Below the pieces are notes generated by a model. That model searched no databases. It saw nothing but the letters and a program-made list of their open reading frames with translations, and was not told where the DNA came from. Shown in pieces: positions 15,403 through 23,250 of a stretch of DNA of 41,213 nucleotides (position 1 is its first letter; the number at the start of each line of letters is the position of its first letter). Origin of the DNA: Candidatus Gemmiger stercoravium (lineage in GTDB: Bacteria; Bacillota; Clostridia; Oscillospirales; Ruminococcaceae); assembly GCA_019119835.1 (NCBI GenBank), contig DWWE01000008.1, forward strand, positions 1-41,213, given 5' to 3'. The position numbers were made by a program, and so were the translations under genes.

Positions 15403-16650
15403 ATGAAACGACTGCTCCTGTGGGTGGTGATGGTCGTGCTGATGGTGGCGGTGCTGCTGGGCGGCGCCGGCGCCGCGCTGTACGCCATGACCGGGGAGAA
15501 CAAACTCCCGTCCGAGCACCCCACTTTCGGCGGCACGGCGCTGGAACCCAACGGGTTCGAGTGGACGGTGCCGGTGCTGGGCGAATACCTGGAACGCCAT
15601 TTCAACGAACCCACCAACCTGACCGTGCAGCAGCTGGGGGATATGGGGGATGTCCGCCCCGAACTGGTCCTGCCCGAATGGGCCGGCCGCAGCGAACTCA
15701 CCCTCACCGCGCCGGACGGCACCGTCGCCCTCACCGGGGACGCCGCCGGCTATACCGATTTCGTCTTTTCACAAAACGGTGAATATGACCTGCAGCTCAC
15801 CCTCTACCGGGACCACTCGGCCGAAGCGCCGGGGCTTTCCAGCGGGTGGTATGCCTACCATGCGGGCTTTACCGTCAATATGCAGCCCAAGGCGGTGCTC
15901 AGCACCGACAGCGCGCCCCAGGGCACCATCGTGGCCGTCTGGGTCACCGGCATCCTGGACGGCAGCACCCCGACGCTGGACACCGACCTGGGCACGGTCT
16001 GGTTCCGCCCGACCCAGACCGGCTACATGGGGTACATTCCGGTCACCTACAACGCCGAGGGCGGCGAACATATCATGACGCTGACCTGCGGGGAGCTGGT
16101 GCAGGAACTGACCCTCTCGGTCACCGAGATGAGCGCCACCACGGTGCAGACCGAATCGGAGCCGGAAATCGCCGGCGCCGGGGAGGAATACCGGAACGCG
16201 ATCTGGCCGCTGTACACATCCAGCGAGTCGGGCAAACTCTGGCAGGGGGCGTTCGCAGCGCCCAGCAACAGCGCCGTCACCGTGCCCTACGGCGCCCGCC
16301 TGATGGCGGACGGCAGCTCGGCCGGGCGGTCCACCGGGCTGACCTACGGCAATGCCGAGATGGGCAGCCAGGTCAGCGCCACCCAGAACGGCACGGTGGT
16401 GTACGCCGGCACGCTGGCCTTGTCCGGCGGCACGGTGGTCATCGACCACGGCTGCGGGGTCAAGAGCTACCTGTTCGGCATGGGGGAGGTGCTGGTCCAG
16501 AAGGGCCAGTCGGTCACCAAGGGCGACCAGGTCGGCACCGCCACCGACGCGCACGACCTGATCTTTGAGCTGCGCATCGGCAGCAAGTCGGTGGACCCGG
16601 CCCCCGCCATCAAGGGGGCCAGCGGGCTGCAGTTTCAGGAAAACCGTTGA
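15403..16650 (+). CDS. Membrane-anchored protein with a degenerate LytM/M23 domain, paralogue 1
   Basis: A 415-residue protein. Residues 4-29 form a signal anchor; the rest should face outward (or the intermembrane space in a sporangium). Three regions follow: an N-terminal domain ending near FVFSQNGEY, a beta-rich Ig-like domain with GILDGSTPTLDTDL, and a C-terminal LytM-like barrel with TVVYAG and IDHGCGVKS. Every zinc or catalytic residue of the metalloprotease is replaced: the HxxxD site reads STGLT, and the HxH site reads DLI in HDLIFEL. It is therefore probably a structural or scaffold protein, as SpoIIQ is in Bacillus. The next gene encodes a longer paralogue 55 bp on. The SpoIIQ comparison is inference. 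Confidence 0.78.
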   Translation: MKRLLLWVVMVVLMVAVLLGGAGAALYAMTGENKLPSEHPTFGGTALEPNGFEWTVPVLGEYLERHFNEPTNLTVQQLGDMGDVRPELVLPEWAGRSELTLTAPDGTVALTGDAAGYTDFVFSQNGEYDLQLTLYRDHSAEAPGLSSGWYAYHAGFTVNMQPKAVLSTDSAPQGTIVAVWVTGILDGSTPTLDTDLGTVWFRPTQTGYMGYIPVTYNAEGGEHIMTLTCGELVQELTLSVTEMSATTVQTESEPEIAGAGEEYRNAIWPLYTSSESGKLWQGAFAAPSNSAVTVPYGARLMADGSSAGRSTGLTYGNAEMGSQVSATQNGTVVYAGTLALSGGTVVIDHGCGVKSYLFGMGEVLVQKGQSVTKGDQVGTATDAHDLIFELRIGSKSVDPAPAIKGASGLQFQENR

Positions 16651-16705
16651 TTTGTTCGGCAAGACCGTTGACATAGAGGATAACTCCCAGGGGTGAAGAT
16701 TGGGT

Positions 16706-18811
16706 ATGGAGGAGAAGAAGGATCAGGAGCGGGTCATCCCGCAGTCCCCGCAGCCGGAGGCATCGGCCCCGGCGCCGCAGCAAGGACAGGAGGGCGGCCG
16801 GCCTTCCGGCGGCCCCGGCAAGAACAGTCGTCGCCGTCGCCGCCGCCGCAAGGCGAAATCCGGCGCCGGGCAGGGGCCGTCCGCGGCGCCCGGTCGGGAA
16901 AAGACCGAGGGGGCGCAGCAGACGGCGCCGGCGGAAAAGCCCGCCGGCAAGCGGGTGCGCCCGGTCCGCCCGGCGGACGGGGAGAAAATGCGGCCTCCCG
17001 AGGCGGCAGAACCGGACCGCCCGGCGCCGCCGGAATCCCCGGCAGAACCGGAAAAAACCGAACAAACGCCGGCCGGGGCGGCAGAACCGACCGGGCGGCC
17101 GGAACCGGCGCCCGGTGAGGAGACTGCACCGGCGGCGGAAGGGCCGAAGGCGGCCCCCGACATGCCGGACCCGCCTGAGCCGGCCGAAGCGACGCCCCCG
17201 GCGCCGCCGCAGACCCCGGAGCAGACGGAGAAACCGGAGGACGCGCCGACCGGGACGGAAGAAACCACCGGGCAGCCGGAAAACGCACCCGAGGAGAAAC
17301 CCGACCCGGCGGAGCCCGAGCCGGAGGAACCGGCCGGGACGCCCGAACCGGAGGAGGAGCCGGAGCCGGAGGAGGAGCCCGAGGAGACGCCCGAACAGCT
17401 GCGCCGCACGGCGGAGCTGACCCGCACGGTGCAGCTTTCCATCGAAAAGCTCACCGATGTGCCCGACCCGATGGAAGCGGTCGAGCCGGCCGCGGCGCCG
17501 ACCCTGGCCGACCGTATGCGGGAAGGGCTGTGGCGGATGCTCAGGTGGCTGCTGCTGGTGGCCGCCTTCGTGGCGCTGGTGGCCGGCGTCGGCATCGCCT
17601 GGCTGTACAGCGGCGCTTCGGACGAAGCCATCCCCGAGGTGTCGGCTTCCTTCAACGGCCAGACGCTGGAGACGGCCTCCTCCAGCTGGCATGTGCCGGT
17701 GGTGGCGAACTTCTTCAAGCGCACCTATTCCGAAAAGAACTTCACCGAGCCCGAACAGCTCGACGATCTGGAGACCACCAGGGCGGTGCTGCGGGTCCAG
17801 GCGGACGGCTGCGATACCGAGCTGGAGATCACCGACGAGGCGGACCAGACCGTCTTTGAGGGCACGGCCGAGGAGTTTGAATCCTTCCGCTTCTCTCAAA
17901 ACGGCAGCTACACCGGCCGGCTGCGGGTCTACCGGGACAACGACTCCCTGGACCACGAGGCGGGGGTCAGCGGCCAGCAGATCTACCTGTTCACCTTCCA
18001 GGTCCGGCTCAAGCCCGGCATCCGTCTCAACACCACGACGGTGCAGCAGGGCGGCGTGGCGGCCCTGCGGGTGAGCGGCATCCTGGACACCGAAACCCCC
18101 ACCCTGGACACCGACCTGACCAACACCGGCTTCTATGAAGGGGAGAGCGGCTGGATCGTCTACCTGCCGATCGAGTATGACCGGGAGCCCGGCGACTACA
18201 CCCTGACCGTCACGGCCGGCGGCTATACCGAGGAGCTGACCCTCACGGTCAGCCAGCGCACCGAGCAGGCCCGGGATGTGTCCAGCCGCAGCCGGCTCAC
18301 CTCGCCCTATCTGGGGCTGGAAGACACCCCCGCCGAGGTGCAGGCCCTGCTGAACACCGGCGCCGCGGAGGCCGCCTGGGCGGAGGAGGGCTTTGTGCAG
18401 CCCTTCACCGATTCCATCGAGATCTCGCTGGCCTACGGCACCACCGAGTATGTGGGCCGCACCCGCACCCAGCGGCAGGCCGGCACCGGCAGCGGGCGCA
18501 CCAGCACCAACATCGTGGTCACCGGCCGGCGGGGCGGGCAGCTGATCGCCCCGGCCGACGGGCAGGTGCTGCTGGCGGAAGATCTGGGCGGCACGGCGGA
18601 CAACACCATCGTGATCGACCATGGCGCCGGCGTCAAGAGCATCTTCTACAACCTGCGCGAACTGTCGGTGCAGGAGGGTGAAACGGTGATCCGCGGCCAG
18701 CAGATCGCCACCACCAACCAGGCCACCATCGGCGAGGTGCGCATCGTCGATGTGCCGGTGGAACCGCTGAGCATCTGGCGCGGCCAGTGCGACGCGCTGC
18801 GCTACTACTGA
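16706..18811 (+). CDS. Type II membrane protein with long disordered tail and degenerate LytM domain, paralogue 2
   Basis: A 701-residue protein. Residues 1-270 form a low-complexity tail rich in Pro, Glu and Ala, with a basic patch of seven Arg plus Lys at 42-49; a membrane helix at about 278-300 follows. The outer part repeats the three-domain plan of the gene before it: FRFSQNGSY, GILDTETPTLDTDL and IDHGAGVKS align with the same motifs there. The LytM barrel again lacks the metal-binding histidines. The ATG at 16706 is chosen over a TTG two codons upstream because of GGTGA 9 bp away. The extra cytoplasmic tail is absent from paralogue 1, so the two may have divided roles. A strong terminator follows. 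Confidence 0.78.
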   Translation: MEEKKDQERVIPQSPQPEASAPAPQQGQEGGRPSGGPGKNSRRRRRRRKAKSGAGQGPSAAPGREKTEGAQQTAPAEKPAGKRVRPVRPADGEKMRPPEAAEPDRPAPPESPAEPEKTEQTPAGAAEPTGRPEPAPGEETAPAAEGPKAAPDMPDPPEPAEATPPAPPQTPEQTEKPEDAPTGTEETTGQPENAPEEKPDPAEPEPEEPAGTPEPEEEPEPEEEPEETPEQLRRTAELTRTVQLSIEKLTDVPDPMEAVEPAAAPTLADRMREGLWRMLRWLLLVAAFVALVAGVGIAWLYSGASDEAIPEVSASFNGQTLETASSSWHVPVVANFFKRTYSEKNFTEPEQLDDLETTRAVLRVQADGCDTELEITDEADQTVFEGTAEEFESFRFSQNGSYTGRLRVYRDNDSLDHEAGVSGQQIYLFTFQVRLKPGIRLNTTTVQQGGVAALRVSGILDTETPTLDTDLTNTGFYEGESGWIVYLPIEYDREPGDYTLTVTAGGYTEELTLTVSQRTEQARDVSSRSRLTSPYLGLEDTPAEVQALLNTGAAEAAWAEEGFVQPFTDSIEISLAYGTTEYVGRTRTQRQAGTGSGRTSTNIVVTGRRGGQLIAPADGQVLLAEDLGGTADNTIVIDHGAGVKSIFYNLRELSVQEGETVIRGQQIATTNQATIGEVRIVDVPVEPLSIWRGQCDALRYY

Positions 18812-18840
18812 TCCGCCGCAGCGTTGCCCATATAAACTTG

Positions 18841-18875
18841 AAAGAGGCATCCCGCCATCGGGGTGCCTCTTTTGG
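18841..18875 (+). terminator. Terminator after the LytM-like pair
   Basis: A 14-bp stem (18841-18854 with 18859-18872, one G-U), loop CCAT, with the T-run partly inside the stem (CTCTTTT). Confidence 0.85.
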
Positions 18876-18959
18876 TTTGCGGACGCCGATTCCGTGCCGA
18901 TCGTGTGTCAGCCGCCGCGTTTCCGGCATAGGATGCCACAGAGAAAAGGGGTGTGGATC

Positions 18960-19763
18960 ATGTCCGAATGGTTGTGTGTAGTGGGGCAGGACGCCCGCCA
19001 GCAGGCGGCGGCCCGGGCGCTGCGGCAGGCCGGCCTCGCCGTGGCGGGCCCCGAACAGGCCGGGCAGGCGCCGGTCATCCTGCTGCCGATGGGGGCAGCA
19101 GGCGATCGGGCGGAGGTCTGCCGGGCGGCGGTGCAGGCGGCCGCCCCCGGGGCGCTGGTGCTGGCCGGCCGGCCCGACGCCGCGCTGCGCCGGCTGGCGG
19201 AGCAGCGGGGGCTGGAACTGATCGACTACTATGCCCGCCCGGAGCTCGTCCGCCTCAACGCGGTGCCCACGGCCGAAGGCTGTCTGGCGCTGCTGCTGCA
19301 GATGCGGGACAGCACGATCTGGCAAAGCCGGTTCCTGGTGCTGGGGTACGGCCGGGTGGGGCAGGCGGTGGCCGAGCGGCTGCGGGCGCTGGGCGGGCTG
19401 GTGACGGTGGCGGCCCGCAGCGCCGAACAGCGGGCCGCCGCCCGCTGCGCCAACTGCCGGGCCGCGCCGCTCACCGCCCTGCCGCGGCTGCTGCCCCGGG
19501 CGGACGCCGTGGTCAACACGATCCCTGCGCCGGTGCTGCCGGCCGGGCAGCTGGCCCGGCTGCGGCCGGGCACGGCGGTGGTGGACCTGGCCAGCGCCCC
19601 CGGCGGCACCGACTTTGCCGCCGCCGAACGGCTGGGGGTGCGGGCCTGCCTGGCGCCCGGGCTGCCGGGGCGGTGCGCCCCGGTCACGGCCGGCCGGCTG
19701 ATCGCCCGGACCGTGCTCAACCTTTTGAACGAACGGCGCACCGCGCCGGACACAGAGGAGTGA
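18960..19763 (+). CDS. dpsA: Dipicolinate synthase subunit A
   Basis: A 267-residue NAD(P)-binding protein homologous to SpoVFA. It forms, with subunit B, the mother-cell enzyme that oxidises dihydrodipicolinate to dipicolinic acid for the spore core. The Rossmann loop is FLVLGYGRVGQAVAERL in the middle; the C-terminal half has VVNTIPAPVLP and VVDLASAPGGTDF, both characteristic. The N-terminal third is more variable. The ATG at 18960 has AAGGGGTG about 8 bp upstream; an earlier in-frame ATG has none. Subunit B follows 5 bp after the stop. A palindrome GGCATAGGATGCC lies upstream; it resembles a sigma-K -10 only loosely. Confidence 0.92.
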   Translation: MSEWLCVVGQDARQQAAARALRQAGLAVAGPEQAGQAPVILLPMGAAGDRAEVCRAAVQAAAPGALVLAGRPDAALRRLAEQRGLELIDYYARPELVRLNAVPTAEGCLALLLQMRDSTIWQSRFLVLGYGRVGQAVAERLRALGGLVTVAARSAEQRAAARCANCRAAPLTALPRLLPRADAVVNTIPAPVLPAGQLARLRPGTAVVDLASAPGGTDFAAAERLGVRACLAPGLPGRCAPVTAGRLIARTVLNLLNERRTAPDTEE

Positions 19764-19768
19764 GGAAG

Positions 19769-20356
19769 ATGGAACGTTGGACGCCGACGCCCCGGACCGT
19801 TGTGTTTGCCCTGTGCGGCAGTTTCTGCAGCTTCGGGGCGGTGCTGCCCCAGGTGGAACAGCTGCAGCAGCGCGGCTGGAACGTGCTGCCCCTGCTCAGC
19901 GCCAGCGCCGCCGCACTGGACACCCGCTTCGGTACCGCGGCCGACCTGAAGGCCACGCTGCGGGCCATGACCGGGCACGAGCCGCTGACCACCCTGCAGC
20001 AAGCCGAACCCCTCGGCCCCCAAAAACTGGCCGAAGCCCTGGTCATCGCCCCCTGCACCGGCACCACCCTGTCGCTGCTGGCCCAGGGCGTCAGCAGCAC
20101 CGCCGTCACCCTGGCGGCCAAAAGCCTGCTGCGGGGCGGCCGGCCGGTGGTCGTCGCCCCCTCCACCAACGACGGGCTGTCGGGCAGCGCCCCGAGCCTG
20201 GCGGCGCTGCTGCAGCGCAAGCATTTCTATTTTGTCCCCTTCGGGCAGGACGACAGCTTCAAAAAGCCCAACAGCCTGAAAAGCGACTTCACCCTGCTGC
20301 CGGACACGCTGGAAAGCGCACTGCGGGGCGTGCAGCTGCAGCCGCTGCTGTTGTAA
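19769..20356 (+). CDS. dpsB: Dipicolinate synthase subunit B, flavoprotein family
   Basis: A 195-residue member of the HFCD flavoprotein family, homologous to SpoVFB. Characteristic segments are FALCGSFCSFGAVLPQ near the N-terminus, LVIAPCTGTTLSLLA in the middle, and VVVAPSTNDGLSGSAPSL, with FVPFGQDD near the end. It pairs with DpsA, 5 bp upstream, and GAGGAAG serves as its ribosome-binding site. With the spoVA operon at 7998-9832 the window thus encodes both synthesis and uptake of dipicolinate. Confidence 0.92.
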   Translation: MERWTPTPRTVVFALCGSFCSFGAVLPQVEQLQQRGWNVLPLLSASAAALDTRFGTAADLKATLRAMTGHEPLTTLQQAEPLGPQKLAEALVIAPCTGTTLSLLAQGVSSTAVTLAAKSLLRGGRPVVVAPSTNDGLSGSAPSLAALLQRKHFYFVPFGQDDSFKKPNSLKSDFTLLPDTLESALRGVQLQPLLL

Positions 20357-20372
20357 CTTTTTGGGGCGGGCG

Positions 20373-20380
20373 CATATACT
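20373..20380 (+). promoter_or_regulatory. Sigma-E-like -10 element before the MurA paralogue
   Basis: CATATACT inside GCATATACTGG, identical over 11 bases to the element before spoIIP. It lies 38 bp before the start codon and 17 bp after the dpsB stop. No obvious -35. Confidence 0.4.
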
Positions 20381-20417
20381 GGTTTGGTGGTATCGAGTTG
20401 GGAAAGGCGGTGTACAG

Positions 20418-21713
20418 ATGGAACGGATCGAGATAACGGGCGGGCGGACGCTGGCGGGGCGGGTCCGGCCGGCCTGCGCCAAAAACAGCGTGCTGCCGCT
20501 GCTGGCAGCCACACTGCTCTGCCGGGAACCCTGTACCCTGTGCGGCGTGCCCGACCTGGCGGATGTGCAGACCAGCCTGCAGCTGCTGGCGTCGGTGGGC
20601 GCGGCGGTGGAGCGCCGGGGCCCGGACCTTTGCACGGCGCCCCGGCCGGTCCGGGGCCTTGTGCCCGACCCGCTGGCCGCGGCCATGCGGGCGTCGGTGT
20701 TTTACCTGGCGCCGCTGCTGCTGCGGGCCGGCCGGGTGGAACTGCCGCTGCCCGGCGGCTGCCGGCTGGGGCCCCGGCCCATCGACATCCATCTGGACGG
20801 CCTGGCCGCCATGGGCGCCACCGTCCGGACGCTGCCGGACCGGGTGGTGGTGCAGCGGCGGGGGGCGCTCCATGCGGTGGACTACACCCTGCGGCTGCCC
20901 AGCGTGGGGGCCACGCTGACCCTGCTCATGGCCGCGGCCTGCGCCCGGGGGTTCACGACGCTGCGGGGGGCGGCCTGTGAACCGGAGATCGCCGATGTGG
21001 CCGCCTTCCTCAATGCCGCCGGCGCCCGGATCGCCGGCGCGGGCACCCCGGTGCTCACGATCCGGGGCGTTGGCGGCCTTCTGCCCGGCGGGGCCCGGCA
21101 CACCCCGCTGCCCGACCGCATCGCGGCGGCCACCTATGCGGCGGCGGTGGCGGCGGCCGGGGGGCAGGTCACGGTGGAGGGCTGCCGCCCCGCCTACCTG
21201 GGGGCTTTCCTGCAGTTCCTGCGCCGGGCCGGCTGCCGGGTCGAGGCCGGGCAGGACGGTTTCACCGTTGCCCGGGACCCGGACCGGCCGCTGCAGGGCG
21301 GGGTGGATCTGCGCACCGGCGCCTGGCCCGGCTTTGCCACCGACACGGCCCCGCTGGCCGCGGCGGTACTGCTGGGGGCCGAGGGCGCCAGCCGCATCCA
21401 TGACGCGCTGTTCCAGAACCGGTTCGCCTGCGCCGCGGGGTTTGCGGCCATGGGTGCCCGGGTGCGGGCCAGGGGGCGGGACCTCTGGCTGGCCGGGTCC
21501 GACCGGCTGCAGGGCACCCTGGTCACGGCGCCGGATCTGCGGGGCGGGGCGGCGCTGGTGATAGCGGGCCTTTTTGCCGAAGGCTCTTCCACCGTGCTGG
21601 ACCCCGGGCATATCCGCCGCGGCTATGCCGATCTGCCCGGCGAGCTGCGGCAGCTGGGCGCCGCCTGCAGGCCGGCCCCGGCGCGGGCGCCGAAGGCTGT
21701 GCAATACGGATAA
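20418..21713 (+). CDS. murA: UDP-N-acetylglucosamine 1-carboxyvinyltransferase paralogue
   Basis: A 431-residue EPSP-synthase-fold enzyme of the MurA family, which transfers enolpyruvate to UDP-GlcNAc in the first committed step of peptidoglycan synthesis. Active-site residues fall exactly at the positions known from E. coli MurA: K22, N23, R91, the PEP-binding C115 in PGGCRLG, and R120. The catalytic Asp lies in GFATD (residue 309). It is therefore likely active and fosfomycin-sensitive by type. The start is the ATG with GGAAAGGCGG upstream; an earlier in-frame ATG falls before the presumed promoter. Its place after dpsA-dpsB and its sigma-E-like element suggest a sporulation-linked copy, but this could be the only murA. 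Confidence 0.88.
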   Translation: MERIEITGGRTLAGRVRPACAKNSVLPLLAATLLCREPCTLCGVPDLADVQTSLQLLASVGAAVERRGPDLCTAPRPVRGLVPDPLAAAMRASVFYLAPLLLRAGRVELPLPGGCRLGPRPIDIHLDGLAAMGATVRTLPDRVVVQRRGALHAVDYTLRLPSVGATLTLLMAAACARGFTTLRGAACEPEIADVAAFLNAAGARIAGAGTPVLTIRGVGGLLPGGARHTPLPDRIAAATYAAAVAAAGGQVTVEGCRPAYLGAFLQFLRRAGCRVEAGQDGFTVARDPDRPLQGGVDLRTGAWPGFATDTAPLAAAVLLGAEGASRIHDALFQNRFACAAGFAAMGARVRARGRDLWLAGSDRLQGTLVTAPDLRGGAALVIAGLFAEGSSTVLDPGHIRRGYADLPGELRQLGAACRPAPARAPKAVQYG

Positions 21714-21792
21714 AAAGAAGCCGGAAAACCCACGCGGATTAGACAAAAACGCAGACCTCGGAGTGATTTTTTTTCTTTTTGCGGCCCAGCTA

Positions 21793-21821
21793 TTGAAATT
21801 GGTCGGAAGATTTGGTATTCT
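21793..21821 (+). promoter_or_regulatory. Sigma-A-type promoter of ftsZ
   Basis: TTGAAA (21793-21798), 17-bp spacer, TATTCT (21816-21821). The leader would be about 115 nt. The 228-bp spacer after murA holds nothing else I can identify apart from a T-rich tract at 21767-21780. Confidence 0.6.
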
Positions 21822-21941
21822 AATAATCAGTTATATGTAAAAAACACGGGATCGGTGTGTCCTGCGCGGGGGTCTCTGCCATCCAGGGGCCGCCCGCAGC
21901 CGCCGACCTACCGAAACAGAAACGTTTAGGGGGATACACTC

Positions 21942-23168
21942 ATGGCCTTCGTTCTCGATGAAGAGATGCAGAATGTAACGAACATCAAGGTGATCGGTGT
22001 CGGCGGCGGCGGCGGCAACGCTGTCAACCGCATGGTGGAAGCCGGTCTCGGCGGGGTCGAGTTCGTGGCAATGAACACCGACCAGCAGGCGCTGATCAAT
22101 TCGAAGGCGACCCAGAAAGTCCAGCTGGGCGCCAAACTGACCAAGGGCCGCGGCGCCGGCGCTGACCCGGAGGTCGGCCAGCGTGCCGCCGAGGAGAGCA
22201 AGGACGAGATCGCCAACGCCCTCAAGGGCGCCCAGATGGTCTTCATCACCGCCGGCATGGGCGGCGGCACCGGCACCGGCGCGGCCCCCGTGGTGGCCGA
22301 GACCGCCCATGACCTGGGCATCCTGACCGTCGGCATCGTCACCAAGCCCTTCAGCTTTGAGGGCAAGCGCAAGATGAGCCTGGCCGAGCAGGGCATCGCC
22401 AACCTGATGATGCATGTGGACAGCCTGATCGTGATTCCGAACGAGCGCCTCAAGCTCATCAGCCAGGAAAAGATCACCCTGATGAACGCCTTCGAGGCCG
22501 CCGACAACGTGCTGCGCCAGGGCGTGGAGAGCATCTCCAGCCTCATCAACATCCCGGCCTTCATCAACCTGGACTTCGCCGACGTGCGCTCCATCATGAA
22601 AGACGCCGGCTTCGCCCACATGGGCGTCGGCGTCGCCAAGGGCGCCGGCAAGGCCGAGAACGCCGCCAAGGCCGCCATCTCCAGCCCGCTGCTGGAGACC
22701 AGCATCGCCGGCGCCCGCGGCGTCATCATCAACATCACCTCCAGCCCGGACATCGGCCTGGACGATGTGGAGACCGCCGCTTCCATGATCACCCAGAGCG
22801 CCCACCCCGACGCCAACATCATCTGGGGTACCGCCTTCGACGATCACCTGGCGGACGAAATGAACATCACCGTCGTGGCCACCGGATTTGAAAACACTCC
22901 GGGTGTGGATGAGCCCATCCAGGCCGCCATGAACGCCCAGGCGGCGGCCCGCCCCGCGGCCCCCGCCAAGGAGCCTGCCCCGGCCCCCGCGCCGGAACCG
23001 GCCGCGCCCAGCGTGGACCCGGTGATCCCCAGCCCGGTGTTCAGCCAGGTCTTCAACACCGACATCGGCTCGGCCCCGTCCACCGACTCCAAGGCCAACG
23101 ACCAGGAGGAAGAGGATGACGGCGACTACTTCAACGATCTGCTCAGCATCCTGAACAAGCGTTCCTGA
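21942..23168 (+). CDS. ftsZ: Cell division protein FtsZ
   Basis: A 408-residue tubulin homologue that forms the cytokinetic ring. The GTP-binding glycines are at 20-25 (VGGGGGN) and in the tubulin signature GGGTGTG (107-113); the T7 loop is FINLDFADVR. After the core (to about 320) comes an Ala/Pro-rich linker. The C-terminal peptide reads DDGDYFNDLLSILNKRS, which differs from the classical DIPxFLR motif that binds FtsA and ZipA. A GGGGGA site precedes the ATG. It has its own promoter and is followed 82 bp later by a DivIVA-like gene, a common division-cluster arrangement. Confidence 0.97.
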   Translation: MAFVLDEEMQNVTNIKVIGVGGGGGNAVNRMVEAGLGGVEFVAMNTDQQALINSKATQKVQLGAKLTKGRGAGADPEVGQRAAEESKDEIANALKGAQMVFITAGMGGGTGTGAAPVVAETAHDLGILTVGIVTKPFSFEGKRKMSLAEQGIANLMMHVDSLIVIPNERLKLISQEKITLMNAFEAADNVLRQGVESISSLINIPAFINLDFADVRSIMKDAGFAHMGVGVAKGAGKAENAAKAAISSPLLETSIAGARGVIINITSSPDIGLDDVETAASMITQSAHPDANIIWGTAFDDHLADEMNITVVATGFENTPGVDEPIQAAMNAQAAARPAAPAKEPAPAPAPEPAAPSVDPVIPSPVFSQVFNTDIGSAPSTDSKANDQEEEDDGDYFNDLLSILNKRS

Positions 23169-23250
23169 CCTGCGGGCCGCGCCCGGCGCTGTGGACGTTG
23201 TACCATGCCGCACCGCGGCCGGAAGTGTTTACTGAATGAGGAGGAACGCC

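Noticed and set aside
16668-16673. TTGACA between the two LytM-like genes
   Set aside because: No -10-like hexamer at 15-19 bp downstream, so I do not call a promoter; the genes may be co-transcribed.
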